Below, one piece after another: positions 1 to 9,761 of a stretch of 64,000 nt of DNA. Below the pieces are notes generated by a model. That model was not told where the DNA came from, searched no databases, and was given only the letters and a program-made list of their open reading frames with translations. Source of the DNA: Vibrio sp. LaRot3 (GTDB lineage: Bacteria > Pseudomonadota > Gammaproteobacteria > Enterobacterales > Vibrionaceae). Where the stretch lies: positions 1,240,001-1,304,000 of the forward strand of contig NZ_JAPPTI010000001.1 in NCBI RefSeq assembly GCF_027587025.1, read 5' to 3'. The position numbers and the translations under genes are program-made. Each line of letters begins with the position of its first letter. Position 1 is the stretch's first letter.

Positions 1-58
1 CGTTTTAATCACAGGAATTCTCCAAGTCGACACGCGGTCATTGATCAGAAAAACAAAA

Positions 59-125
59 GTAAACTCATGAGTTTATTTTTCGGATTTTATGGTGAGATTT
101 ATAAAAAGTAAACTCTAAAGTTTAC
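59..125. promoter_or_regulatory. Paired palindromic operators upstream of a TetR-family gene
   Basis: There are two related inverted repeats. The first has a perfect 16-bp palindrome at 60-75 (TAAACTCATGAGTTTA). The second, at 108-125, has 7-bp arms GTAAACT and AGTTTAC around CTAA. Their centres are 49 bp apart and both share TAAACT/AGTTTA half-sites, as expected for dimeric TetR-type repressors. They lie directly before the TetR gene, and a divergent target gene may lie left of position 1. Binding by this regulator is inference. Confidence 0.6.
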
Positions 126-167
126 CTTTTAAGTAGCGATTGTTAGACTGTGAGCCGGAGGGAAGAG

Positions 168-767
168 ATGACCCGTTCAGAACAAAAAAAACGCGCCATT
201 ATAGAGGCGGCAAAAACAGAGTTTATTGAGAATGGTTTCGCCGCCGCGAACATGAATAATGTGAGTGCAGCAGCCGAAGTCTCTAAACGCACTTTATATC
301 GCCACTTTGAAAGCAAAGAGATGTTATTCGAAGCGGTGTTGTCTATCGTTCAAGAAGAGATTGAACGCAAAGGTGACTACCCATATCACCCCGAACAATC
401 ATTGGATGAGCAACTCACTGCGATTACCCACCGTGAAATTGAGGTGCTTTACCAAAACTATGGCATCGCATTTTCACGCACAATTGTGATGGAATTTTTC
501 CGCCAACCGGAGCTGGCCAAAAGCGTCTCTCAGAGGCTATATCGAACTCGCGCGGTTAATGGTTGGTTTGAGCAGGCCATCGCGGATGGTAAATTTGTGG
601 CGCAAGATGCCCAAACAATCACCAGCGTCTATATAAGTATCTTCCAAGGGTTACTGTTTTGGCCTCAGGTGCTTGACCTTAACAACAAACCTGAAGGGGC
701 TGAGTTAGCCAGCAAAGTCGACACGATTGTTTCGACTGTGATTAAAGCTTTCGCGTCGAATCGCTAA
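168..767 (+). CDS. TetR/AcrR-family transcriptional regulator
   Basis: This is a DNA-binding repressor of about 199 residues. The N-terminal TetR helix-turn-helix covers roughly residues 10-55, with the recognition region ending in the typical TLYRHFESKE motif. The C-terminal ligand-binding half resembles the AefR-like type, which is a weak assignment. I chose ATG 168 because GGAGGG lies five bases upstream; a GTG at 150 is in frame but has no ribosome-binding site. Two palindromes at 59-125 sit in its leader, so autoregulation and control of a divergent gene outside the window (often an efflux pump in this family) are plausible. The ligand is unknown. Confidence 0.85.
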   Translation: MTRSEQKKRAIIEAAKTEFIENGFAAANMNNVSAAAEVSKRTLYRHFESKEMLFEAVLSIVQEEIERKGDYPYHPEQSLDEQLTAITHREIEVLYQNYGIAFSRTIVMEFFRQPELAKSVSQRLYRTRAVNGWFEQAIADGKFVAQDAQTITSVYISIFQGLLFWPQVLDLNNKPEGAELASKVDTIVSTVIKAFASNR

Positions 768-782
768 ACGCTTTCACCAACG

Positions 783-810
783 AAAACGCCCCAATTACTG
801 GGGCGTTTTT
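783..810. terminator. Bidirectional rho-independent terminator
   Basis: AAAACGCCCC, a 7-base loop, then GGGGCGTTTT. The run of A on one side and T on the other lets it end both the TetR gene (plus) and the converging 2423-residue gene (minus). Confidence 0.9.
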
Positions 811-828
811 AGTTTGTAAGCGCGGTTA

Positions 829-3800
829 TTATTGATAGCGCTCCATAAAGTAAATGACGTTATTCGACCCCGCCGACACACCAAAGGTCGCTAAGGCTTC
901 TGGTGGCTGAGTAAAGCTATCAGCCGACTTACAGTCTGACGGAATATCGATCGTCTGTGCGTTGTCATCAATTTTCCAACAATAACCGAGCCACTGCTCT
1001 GAGTCGTTAGCAAACTTAAATGGTACGGTCGCATAACCGGGGTCGCTGCCTTCTATGGTTGTAAGCGATTGACCATCTTTCACTTCATTCATACCAAATG
1101 ACTCCGTTGAAATCACAGGCGCTTTATCTCCTTGCTTCGCTGCTTGTGTGGTCACCGCTTGTTTATTAATAACACCGATACCACCTTCAGTCAGATTCGA
1201 TTCGCTGTCCCATGTATTCACTTCAAAGCGGTTATTGCCACTCCAGTACTCCAACTTCAGGCCCATTGGCAACGTTTGCTGAATCGGACCTGCGGTATTA
1301 TCAATCGACAAACGACCAAAACGTACACTCATTTCATCACCTAATGGAATCGCTCCGCCGCTTAAATCCTCACCACTGCCTAACTCAAAGATAGGTATCG
1401 TCGCATTCGGCACAGAAACTGGTACCTTCATCTGTACAGCAATATTGCTTATCTCGCTGCGACAGCTTGGATCGCGATAAAAAGCATAGGTATCATTTTG
1501 CAGTTGCCAATCACCACCAGACCAAGTTTGGTCAAAATCAATGGCCGTACCTTGATGATGTAGTAGCTGAGTATTACAGGTCGGCGCATTAACGTACTCA
1601 AGCGACGTGGCGGCAAGCTGAGGATAGTCCCCTGCTTGCATGATATCCCCATCGTAAAAACTGAGCGTTTGACCGCCAATCGCTTTCGCCGTTAATGTCG
1701 CCCCAACTAACACATCCGGTTTACCGTAATAAGTCCACGGTTGGTCTTCATGTTTCCAATCTGCGCTGTAGGCTCGACTGAGTGCAAAGTGACTTGGATA
1801 GAAATAACCGACTTGGCGATGGTTATCGATGTTTCTATGGGTAATATCAGTATCTAAGAAACTGGCAAGCCCCGTCACGTTCTTGTAGCTATCTACCTTC
1901 CAACGAGTCGCTAGCGAACCCACATTGCGATATTCAAAACGATTTGATAATAATCCTTGGCTAAACTGTCGATTTAACGCAGAGGTTTCTATTAAGTCTG
2001 TCGCGTCTCTCGGCTGATCGCTTGGCGAGGTGACTTTACGGCTAAAGCCGGTTGTCGCAGCGCGACTGTTACCTGCATCTGCAATCAATTGACCGTTGAA
2101 GTTCTGTGTGACTTGACCATTTGATGCCACTGCGGCTACCTCTACGGTGAACGGAGTTCCCGCAGTAGTAAACGGAGTATTGGTTGTTTGGCTTTGAACA
2201 GTCGGGTTGGCCGACGTGTAATTACGAGTTACCGTCAGTGCATAAGGGTGGACGATAAAACTTGTTCCTGCGGTTTTGACATGCCCTTCTTCAGGATGGG
2301 TTTCAGCGTAGAGATCAAGCGTTCCTGACTCAAAATAATTCAGTGGGAAAGAGCCGCTCACCCCGTTAGAGAATGACAACACGCGCTTATTGTCACTGCT
2401 GGTCAACTCTTTGCCATCCACCATCAACTTGCCAAGGTGCTGCTCAGAGCCTTTACCCGAGCTAAAAGTGAACTCTTTATCACCTTGATAGTCTGGATCT
2501 ACCGAGCAGCGGGAAACATCTTCAAGCGCGACTTTTCGCTCTAGTCGAATCGCAAACTCTTCACCCGCTTTATAGAGCCCATTTGGTGTGACTTCCGTAA
2601 TAACAAAGCCTTCTTTGCTAAATGATGCGAAATCACTATCTGAGCCGATATCTGTCGCTTCAGCATGTAATGTTACCGGTTTAAGCTCTGAGTCTGTGGC
2701 CACATAAATGGTCTTACTTAAGCTACCGTCTTTTGCAAAAGTCACCGTCTGCTGAGTGCTACAGCTGGTTTTATTAATGGCGTCACCACGTCCAAATGGC
2801 GCAAGCGAGTACCAACAACCTGCTGGTGGTTGGTCAAACCAAACGTCCACGTCGACATCTTGAGACAGTTGATCGCCTTCTACATCCAACGAGACGCGAT
2901 ACTCAGCCACTTCGCAGGTAAGTAAGCTCGACGAAGGCGCTTTAACATCAATCCCTTTAACTGGGTTACCAATCTCGAAACTAAAGTCTTCCACTTCACC
3001 ATTTTCGGCTACGCCAAATGGAGAAGTCACTTTGGAGCTAGCATAGCGGACGCGTAAGTAACCTCTACCACCATTGGCTAAAGGCACTTCAAGCCCGTCG
3101 GCAATCGTGATTGGGATCCAACTCGTTTTCCCCTCTTCTCCCCAGTTAACCCACGCAGAAGCAATACCGCCACCACGCTTATCTAAACGTAATTGGTAGC
3201 GCTTGAGGGGAATCAAAGGCTCGCTACTTAAATTAATCACTCTCGAAGTGGTAGGGTCGATAATCTCTACACCATCATCGGACAAGTCTGATTTTGCCTC
3301 GTTATCATGACCGGGACCTAAATCTGCTGACCAATGCTCACCAAGTTTAATCGCAGAACTGCTGCCAAGATGGCGTGCAGGATCGCTCTGCAACTCTAAT
3401 TTCTTCGGAGCATCACCATAATCCGCGTGAATCGCACAACCGCCAGCATCGTTACTCATGGTTGAACCATCCACCCCGACCATTTCAAAGCGAATTTCTT
3501 GTTTCGCAATATCAACGGAATACAGTGCCGTGGTTGGTCGGCTTGTTTCACTAAATTCTAACTGTCCATCTTGGTCAAGATCGTGATAGCCGCCATTGGT
3601 CATCGCAAAAATAACGCCGCCTTTGTTTACACCCACGCCACCAGCACCCAAGCGACCTCTGCTGTCCGCTTGCGGCCAATCAGGGTTTGCATTGGTGCTA
3701 TCTGAGTTGAGTTTAAGCGCCAAGTTAAGTTCAGTGAATGAACCTGCTGGCTCACTGCTTGATACATCGGCAATGGCGATGCGATAGAGTTTTTTCAGAT

Positions 3801-6800
3801 CGCGAGATAAACCATACACATAAGGGCTATCTGGTTGGTTTGGGTTAAACGCAAAGTCGGCACTCCAAGGCACATTTTGACCACGAGACATTTGCAACTG
3901 AATGGTGTCGAATGCACCGGTCGCAAGATCGACTCTGACCAGTGTTTGCCAACTACCACGACCCAAGATCATGTAACGACCATCAATTGAAACGTCGCCA
4001 CTGTTGGCTTTTAATAAACGGCGAGTGTAGTTATCAGAGTACTTACGAGTATCTAACACCTCATCTTTGGCAAATGAGAATCGGTTGCCGTTTTTATCTA
4101 AAATATACGCGTTGTTATTGGCGGCTCTCAGCGGCACTAAATGAGTAAACTCAGCCGCAGGGGAGCGAGATTGGTCGGCAACAAACAGATGCACTTCACA
4201 GCGAGAACCATTTAACGACTGACAGCCATAATCTTCATCTGAACCCACACCGTAGGTAAGCCCATCTTTTTGACTAAGACCAACCACTTTAATCTCTTTC
4301 GTTGATAGCGCAGGGTTAATGTCCTCGATAGCGAGTTGACCACCATTAGCGACCCATTTTGAATATTGGTATTGAGTTTGCCCACTCGTTTGCGGTGCTT
4401 TTACTTGAACAAAACCATCACAACGCCCCGGTAATGGCATCAGGTCATCATTGGTCAAATAAACAAGATGGTCTTCTACTTCACCGTAGCCATCTTGGAC
4501 AAGACTGATACGTAGGTAACTTTGATCATCACTCGTCCAACGGCTATCGCGGATATTTTTCCATTCCAAACTGATCTTTTGCGCCGAAGACATCGGTTTT
4601 ACGATGACTTGCTTCGCTTTCTCATTGCTATCCATCACACCGTTGCGGTCAATGTCCAGCCATGCGTTCAAATGCGCATTTTTCTTTGTCGCATTGAAGA
4701 CCGTAATATTGTGAATCGTAAAATCGTTCTGTTTTTTGATAATAACTGGCGTGTCGAAAGTGCGTTCATCGTTAAACTCGGTGGTATCATCACCGCGAGC
4801 ATAAAGTGATGGTGATGCCGACGTTTCGGTATCCGGCATTTGTTCACCAACGTATAGATTCGGGCTCACACGGTAACGGGTGTTTTGCTCATTATTATAC
4901 TGCGTGGGTAAATCGCCATAGTCATAACCAACATGACAACCAAATTGTGCGTTATCGAGAATATTACCGGCAGATCCACTGACAGGTAGATTAGAACGAA
5001 ACGCAATACGAGTAACATATTGACCCGCAGGTACGGTGTACACGCCTTCATAGCGTTGCCAAGCATCTTTACCCGTGATGACTTTCGTTTCTACCAGCGA
5101 GCTACTCGGGCTACCAAATAATAAAGACATCTGATCATTGTAATGACTGTTAGGCTTGGTTCGATTTGAATAATCGAACGACCAGCTAATCTCATCACCC
5201 GGTTTGGTCACGATGTCTTGATACAACATGGTTGGGTGATACACATTAAGTTCAGCAACGTTAGAGCTGCCGTCAAGTGGTGCTTGACGTAGATAATAAT
5301 AGTGATCGTTGAATTCAATATGATTGCGGCGCTGCTGACGCTCTTCATAAGGCATTCCAGAAGGGATGAGCGTTGGATCAAGCTGCTGAACAGACCAACC
5401 CGCTACCGAGCTTTCTGGCGTATCCCAGCCATTATTCCCGTTCTCCGTGTAATAGTGCTCAAATGAACCATTTTGCAAACCTGCTGCGCATCCTGCGGTT
5501 TGCAGTGATGGGGCGGCAATCCAAACACGGTAATCTTCAACTTCACCATCTGGTGCCGTGCCATAAGAGTGCTCAATGGCTGACGCTGAGGTTGAAAAAC
5601 GCACTCTCAACCAACTTTCGCCGTGTACATCGTAAGCGGAAAGGTTAATACCGTCGATCACGTTTGAACCTGCATTCACCCTATAACGATCAACGATTTT
5701 TTCTAACACTGGCTGCTTATCACGTTCAAAATCTTGCCAGCTACCGTCTTGGTTTTTGTCTAACCAAATAGAGATATACCCCGCCCGAGAGGCATTGATC
5801 AAAATATGGTTATCAACGGCTTGCTCATCACCATTTTCATCAAGATAACCCGTAATCAATGTCGATAAAGACGATTGGCTTAACTCATCTTTGTATGGAT
5901 TAATCCAAACCCCATCATCACCTTCATCACTGGACGCATAACGAGATGGCGTCGCATCTTTCTCTTCATCAATATGATAAGTACATGAGTTGGTACCAAA
6001 TGGGCGCAAACACATATCAGCAGCTACGACGTGCCTAGCACCATCGTCCGCTTTAGTCACTTTAAAACGGGCGTTTTCCCAACCAGTTTGCAGGTCTTGG
6101 TTTGGTGCATCACCATAGTCAAAAGATCGATTACCGACATAATCAAACGCAGGACCAAACTCTGAAACACTGGATTTATTATCGGTTGGCTTTGGATTTA
6201 GAGGATCGCCAATGCCAATACCGCCCGTAATTTTATGGCGTACTGCAATAGCACTGATTGCGTTGATATTCGGTGATGCAGCATTCGCTAAAGTACATTT
6301 AAAGTTGCGGTACTGCCAATGCTCCCAATGAGTTTCGGTATAACACATACCCAAGGATTGGGCTGAAACGATATCATCATTTGCATCTAGTTGAGTGTTG
6401 TAAAACTCAACCATTTGCGCATCAATTTTACCATTTCTATTGTTTTCGTCGCTTCCTTGAATACCAGTATAACCATAAATGACCAAGTCATTCCCTACTT
6501 GCTCAATGTCGGTAATGATCGGATGATCAACACCATCGTTCGGCCCACCGTACTTACCATCATTTGAATCTTTAACCCCTACACGGCCTTTAACGATATC
6601 AATCAACATTCCCGCGTTGTTTTGATAAACGTTATTGACCACGTAGTTTCTATCACTATTGTCCGAAGCGAAACGAAATACCGACGCAGGTGGCTCTACG
6701 TCATTATTTAATCCGGTATGGCTAAATGTGTTTCTAAAAAACTGACTATCATGAGCATTGTGCTCAAAATAAATGGCGGCAGCAGAATCTTTATCGCTGG

Positions 6801-8100
6801 CAGAAATATAACTTCTGTCCACCAAGTTATCTGAGAATACATTATCTCCAGAGGTGTACATGCTCAGTGCGTTGCCACCGATATAAGAAAAGCTATTGTA
6901 CGTTGCGGTAAAACGGTCACTGTTTTCCACACTTAAACCAATGCCATTAATTTGATTCAGTCGATTGTTTTTTATTACGCTGGAGTTGGTCCAATAGAGC
7001 TTAATACCATCATCACCGACTCTTTCAATAATGTTGTTGTCAATGGTTATGCTATTACCTGACGAAGAAGAAATGTTGTAAACCTGAATAGCATCGTCTT
7101 CGATATCATGAATTCGGTTAGATAAAATCACGATGTCGCGCGAGTCATTTACCTCTATCGCATCATCAGACGACCCGCTGATAATATTCCCTTCAATGTG
7201 GATATCACTTGATACATCTTGAACTGTAATCGCGTTGGCATTGCTGCTGCTATTGTCGCCAGTAGAATTGAGATACAAGCGGGCTAGCTTAATATTGCTC
7301 GAACGATACACATCAAACACGCGTCCGGTATCGTTTGGATGAGAGAAATTATTCGAACTATTAATCGTAACTGAATTAGCTAATGAATAGGTCTCTTGGG
7401 TATCTAGAACCGCAATATGCGTATCTCTCATACCAGAGTTTGGATAACCGATGTTGAGCTTAGAGTTAAGGTTGATGATCACATCTTTTTGCGGCATAGC
7501 AAAAATGGCGTTATCGACGCCTTCGGTATGAAATTCTTGTCTCATTACGCTTTTCGTAATCTGAGACGAACGTGTTCCTCTTAATGAGTAGCTATTAATG
7601 ATGAACTGACGTAACGAGCCGGCCCCTGAGTCATTGCCATTGATGACCGAACTGTAGTTGATACCAATATCTCGCGTAGATTGACCACCAACCACATCAA
7701 ACTCGTAGCCAAAGTCTTTAGATAAGTATGGGTAAACTTGAACGGGCAAACAGTCGTAACAGTCCCCTCTCTCTGAATAAAGTTGACCATCTTTATCTGA
7801 GCCCATCGGTCGGGCATTTGGCAAACTAATTCGATATCTGTACCCCGCTGGAATACCGTTAAACCGATACTGACCAGAGCCGTAGGTTTCTTGCTCATAG
7901 TAATACTGAGGGTAATCCACGTTGGTCAAGCGCACGGTAATACTCATGCGATTAAGCTTCGCCATGCCAAGATTAGAGGCATATTGACGAGCCTCACCGC
8001 CAAAGTTGTAATCTTCGAATATCGTGCCTTTCACGGTTGCCGCAAAGGCAGACCATGAGCTAAGCAGTGAGCAACCTATTAGGAGTAATCGTATTTTCAT
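829..8100 (-). CDS. Giant secreted MshQ-like protein (beta-helix, GEVEDY modules, DUF6701)
   Basis: A 2423-residue exported protein with a clear signal peptide ending near SAFA (about residue 20). From the N-terminus I see an SdrD-like B domain region (about 20-120), an Asn/Ser/Ile-rich parallel beta-helix region (about 230-520), then three modules that each open with DYGDAP or DYGDLP (near 663, 1062, 1560) and close with a GEVEDY-type motif (near 853, 1207, 1702). A C-terminal DUF6701-like segment runs from about 1960 to the end; this domain is typical of MshQ, the last protein of the MSHA pilus operon. It starts with an ATGA overlap with the MshP-like gene, so it is the distal gene of a minor pilin operon. 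A role as a pilus-tip or cell-surface adhesin is inference. It is about twice the length I would expect for MshQ. There is no GlyGly-CTERM tail or transmembrane anchor at the C-terminus. Confidence 0.8.
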   Translation of the reverse strand: MKIRLLLIGCSLLSSWSAFAATVKGTIFEDYNFGGEARQYASNLGMAKLNRMSITVRLTNVDYPQYYYEQETYGSGQYRFNGIPAGYRYRISLPNARPMGSDKDGQLYSERGDCYDCLPVQVYPYLSKDFGYEFDVVGGQSTRDIGINYSSVINGNDSGAGSLRQFIINSYSLRGTRSSQITKSVMRQEFHTEGVDNAIFAMPQKDVIINLNSKLNIGYPNSGMRDTHIAVLDTQETYSLANSVTINSSNNFSHPNDTGRVFDVYRSSNIKLARLYLNSTGDNSSSNANAITVQDVSSDIHIEGNIISGSSDDAIEVNDSRDIVILSNRIHDIEDDAIQVYNISSSSGNSITIDNNIIERVGDDGIKLYWTNSSVIKNNRLNQINGIGLSVENSDRFTATYNSFSYIGGNALSMYTSGDNVFSDNLVDRSYISASDKDSAAAIYFEHNAHDSQFFRNTFSHTGLNNDVEPPASVFRFASDNSDRNYVVNNVYQNNAGMLIDIVKGRVGVKDSNDGKYGGPNDGVDHPIITDIEQVGNDLVIYGYTGIQGSDENNRNGKIDAQMVEFYNTQLDANDDIVSAQSLGMCYTETHWEHWQYRNFKCTLANAASPNINAISAIAVRHKITGGIGIGDPLNPKPTDNKSSVSEFGPAFDYVGNRSFDYGDAPNQDLQTGWENARFKVTKADDGARHVVAADMCLRPFGTNSCTYHIDEEKDATPSRYASSDEGDDGVWINPYKDELSQSSLSTLITGYLDENGDEQAVDNHILINASRAGYISIWLDKNQDGSWQDFERDKQPVLEKIVDRYRVNAGSNVIDGINLSAYDVHGESWLRVRFSTSASAIEHSYGTAPDGEVEDYRVWIAAPSLQTAGCAAGLQNGSFEHYYTENGNNGWDTPESSVAGWSVQQLDPTLIPSGMPYEERQQRRNHIEFNDHYYYLRQAPLDGSSNVAELNVYHPTMLYQDIVTKPGDEISWSFDYSNRTKPNSHYNDQMSLLFGSPSSSLVETKVITGKDAWQRYEGVYTVPAGQYVTRIAFRSNLPVSGSAGNILDNAQFGCHVGYDYGDLPTQYNNEQNTRYRVSPNLYVGEQMPDTETSASPSLYARGDDTTEFNDERTFDTPVIIKKQNDFTIHNITVFNATKKNAHLNAWLDIDRNGVMDSNEKAKQVIVKPMSSAQKISLEWKNIRDSRWTSDDQSYLRISLVQDGYGEVEDHLVYLTNDDLMPLPGRCDGFVQVKAPQTSGQTQYQYSKWVANGGQLAIEDINPALSTKEIKVVGLSQKDGLTYGVGSDEDYGCQSLNGSRCEVHLFVADQSRSPAAEFTHLVPLRAANNNAYILDKNGNRFSFAKDEVLDTRKYSDNYTRRLLKANSGDVSIDGRYMILGRGSWQTLVRVDLATGAFDTIQLQMSRGQNVPWSADFAFNPNQPDSPYVYGLSRDLKKLYRIAIADVSSSEPAGSFTELNLALKLNSDSTNANPDWPQADSRGRLGAGGVGVNKGGVIFAMTNGGYHDLDQDGQLEFSETSRPTTALYSVDIAKQEIRFEMVGVDGSTMSNDAGGCAIHADYGDAPKKLELQSDPARHLGSSSAIKLGEHWSADLGPGHDNEAKSDLSDDGVEIIDPTTSRVINLSSEPLIPLKRYQLRLDKRGGGIASAWVNWGEEGKTSWIPITIADGLEVPLANGGRGYLRVRYASSKVTSPFGVAENGEVEDFSFEIGNPVKGIDVKAPSSSLLTCEVAEYRVSLDVEGDQLSQDVDVDVWFDQPPAGCWYSLAPFGRGDAINKTSCSTQQTVTFAKDGSLSKTIYVATDSELKPVTLHAEATDIGSDSDFASFSKEGFVITEVTPNGLYKAGEEFAIRLERKVALEDVSRCSVDPDYQGDKEFTFSSGKGSEQHLGKLMVDGKELTSSDNKRVLSFSNGVSGSFPLNYFESGTLDLYAETHPEEGHVKTAGTSFIVHPYALTVTRNYTSANPTVQSQTTNTPFTTAGTPFTVEVAAVASNGQVTQNFNGQLIADAGNSRAATTGFSRKVTSPSDQPRDATDLIETSALNRQFSQGLLSNRFEYRNVGSLATRWKVDSYKNVTGLASFLDTDITHRNIDNHRQVGYFYPSHFALSRAYSADWKHEDQPWTYYGKPDVLVGATLTAKAIGGQTLSFYDGDIMQAGDYPQLAATSLEYVNAPTCNTQLLHHQGTAIDFDQTWSGGDWQLQNDTYAFYRDPSCRSEISNIAVQMKVPVSVPNATIPIFELGSGEDLSGGAIPLGDEMSVRFGRLSIDNTAGPIQQTLPMGLKLEYWSGNNRFEVNTWDSESNLTEGGIGVINKQAVTTQAAKQGDKAPVISTESFGMNEVKDGQSLTTIEGSDPGYATVPFKFANDSEQWLGYCWKIDDNAQTIDIPSDCKSADSFTQPPEALATFGVSAGSNNVIYFMERYQ

Positions 8101-8486
8101 GGTCTCACCTCAACTTCAAATTTACGGCTTACGCGAAAAGCATCTTCAGAACAAATTGCACTAGAAGTAATGATGACCGCACTGCCATTGGCTTGGCATT
8201 GCACGTCAAACTGACAATTTGGATAAGCCTCTAACGACGTGACGCTAGGGCATGTGGTTGCGGGTGTCCCTGTCACAGGGACAAAGTCATACACGGCTTT
8301 TTCAACAACCGAGCGCGCCGCCCAGTACGCCCGAGTGCTCAGCACCTCATAGGTATTTGCATGCTGGCTTTGGCTATTCATTTGCAGCAATTGCGCAGCA
8401 AAAAAGGTAGCAATTACCGTGACAAACAAAATCACGATCATTGCACTGCCCTGCTGTTTTCTACTGTGCATTAAGAACTTGGACAT
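8097..8486 (-). CDS. MshP-like type IV pilin-related minor protein
   Basis: A small minor-pilin-like protein with a short basic leader, a QQGSAMIV prepilin-type junction and a 20-residue hydrophobic helix. There is no Glu at mature position 5, as is usual for MshP/PilX-type proteins. Four cysteines follow (in TCPSV, NCQFDVQC and ICSED), probably forming disulphides. The start at 8486 is chosen for a GGAG about 10 bases upstream; ATG 8471 is the alternative. It overlaps the end of the MshO-like gene and shares ATGA with the giant protein's start, so translation is probably coupled. The likely function is assembly of, or tip structure in, a type IV pilus. Confidence 0.75.
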   Translation of the reverse strand: MSKFLMHSRKQQGSAMIVILFVTVIATFFAAQLLQMNSQSQHANTYEVLSTRAYWAARSVVEKAVYDFVPVTGTPATTCPSVTSLEAYPNCQFDVQCQANGSAVIITSSAICSEDAFRVSRKFEVEVRP

Positions 8487-9252
8487 TTTGCATGAACTCC
8501 ACATTCTCGTTATCGTGATTAACCTGCAATGAAAAGTGCATACTCGCAGTGCTCGAATACGTCCCATCCACACCTAAACGAAAGATATTGCGATGGCTAG
8601 CCAAGTGCTTGGCAACGGGTTGATCATTTTGGCTGTTTGCTGCCCACAAACCTTCAAACGTTAGGGGGTAACCCGGGAAAAAACGCACCTCATCATTTAT
8701 CGCGCAGAACTGCCTTGCAATCGGCAGATAAACAAACAATCGATTGGAAGGCGATGTGGGACGCACATTCAATACACTACCTAATTTGAGTGATTGAGTA
8801 TCCGCTCCGGTTAAGCGATATACTTGATTTGACGAGTTCTCACCTTGATATAAATCTTCGGCGCGGCGTGGGTAAATACTGACTAAGCAAGGGTTATTAG
8901 CATCAGCAAAACATTGATCCAACGCGCTACTTAGCGGGTGAGTAAGAGGCAAGCTGTTTGTCCCTAGGGTCAAGTTATCTGGATCGTATTCACCAACATA
9001 AGTCAGCGGGATATATTCAATACAATCACCATCAGATGAAACTCTAGTACTCAGCGGCACACTGTTACCCAACTCCCGGTGAAAACGGCTCAATACAAAA
9101 CGCGCTTCTTCTAACGCACTGATCCGGTTTTGTGTTTGTACAAACAAGGTTGAACTGACCACGCCATAATTGATCAAACCAAGTGAAATCACGCCAACAA
9201 TCACCATGCTGACGACCATCTCCATCAAGGTAAAACCATGCTGCTTACTCAT
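8461..9252 (-). CDS. MshO-like prepilin (PilW-class minor pilin)
   Basis: 263 residues beginning with a class III prepilin leader: cleavage after Gly6 (HG^FTLMEM), Glu at mature position 5, then a hydrophobic alpha-1 helix to about residue 28. The following ALEEARFVLSRFHRELGNS stretch resembles MshO/PilW proteins. It would be processed by the prepilin peptidase PilD. It abuts the MshD-like gene exactly (shared base 9252) and overlaps the MshP-like gene. Predicted role: minor pilin priming assembly or presenting the large downstream protein. Order and similarity support MshO; PilW is an equivalent name in other systems. Confidence 0.78.
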   Translation of the reverse strand: MSKQHGFTLMEMVVSMVIVGVISLGLINYGVVSSTLFVQTQNRISALEEARFVLSRFHRELGNSVPLSTRVSSDGDCIEYIPLTYVGEYDPDNLTLGTNSLPLTHPLSSALDQCFADANNPCLVSIYPRRAEDLYQGENSSNQVYRLTGADTQSLKLGSVLNVRPTSPSNRLFVYLPIARQFCAINDEVRFFPGYPLTFEGLWAANSQNDQPVAKHLASHRNIFRLGVDGTYSSTASMHFSLQVNHDNENVEFMQNVQVLNAQ

Positions 9253-9761
9253 TAGTAATTACTCCTATAAGCAACAAATGTGATCGCTTGAGCGGCATTG
9301 CCGTTAGTAATGGTCAAGGTCGCTTGTTTAGTTGGGCTGGTACCAGATGTAAGAGGTTGAAATTGGCTATCCACATACGCCACATCTATCTGAACTAAGA
9401 AGTTCTGATAAGGGCCATCCATATCAATGCCAAACTGCTGAATAGATATAGCGTTACCGCCTGTGTCATAGTCATCAAAGTCATCGCGAACTAAATCACC
9501 ATCTTGATTGAAACCAAAATTTGTTGAACAGGTTTCACAACGATCGAGACTTTGGATATTCGCTTCATCAAACTCGCGTGAGTACATCTCTTTCAATATC
9601 AGAGTGGCCACTTGAGAAGCGCGTTGCTGGGTAAGCACATCAGCACTTTGTGTCGCGGCAGGCGCGAGCAAAGAGGTAAATGCCAACATCAAAAAACCAG
9701 CAAGCGTAATAGCCATGACGTTTTCAATAAGGGTGAAACCTGACGCTTTATTCGCAGCCAT
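9252..9761 (-). CDS. MshD-like prepilin (PilV-class minor pilin)
   Basis: 169 residues with the prepilin leader MAANKASG^FTLIEN (cleavage after Gly8, Glu5 of the mature form present) and a hydrophobic helix to about residue 30. The helix is followed by a conserved-looking QQRASQVATLILKEMYSREF segment, typical of MshD/PilV proteins. A CETC pair near residue 75 could be a redox or structural cysteine pair. It overlaps the upstream MshC-like gene by 14 bases and abuts the MshO-like gene, consistent with one polycistronic unit. Function inferred: minor pilin. Confidence 0.75.
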   Translation of the reverse strand: MAANKASGFTLIENVMAITLAGFLMLAFTSLLAPAATQSADVLTQQRASQVATLILKEMYSREFDEANIQSLDRCETCSTNFGFNQDGDLVRDDFDDYDTGGNAISIQQFGIDMDGPYQNFLVQIDVAYVDSQFQPLTSGTSPTKQATLTITNGNAAQAITFVAYRSNY

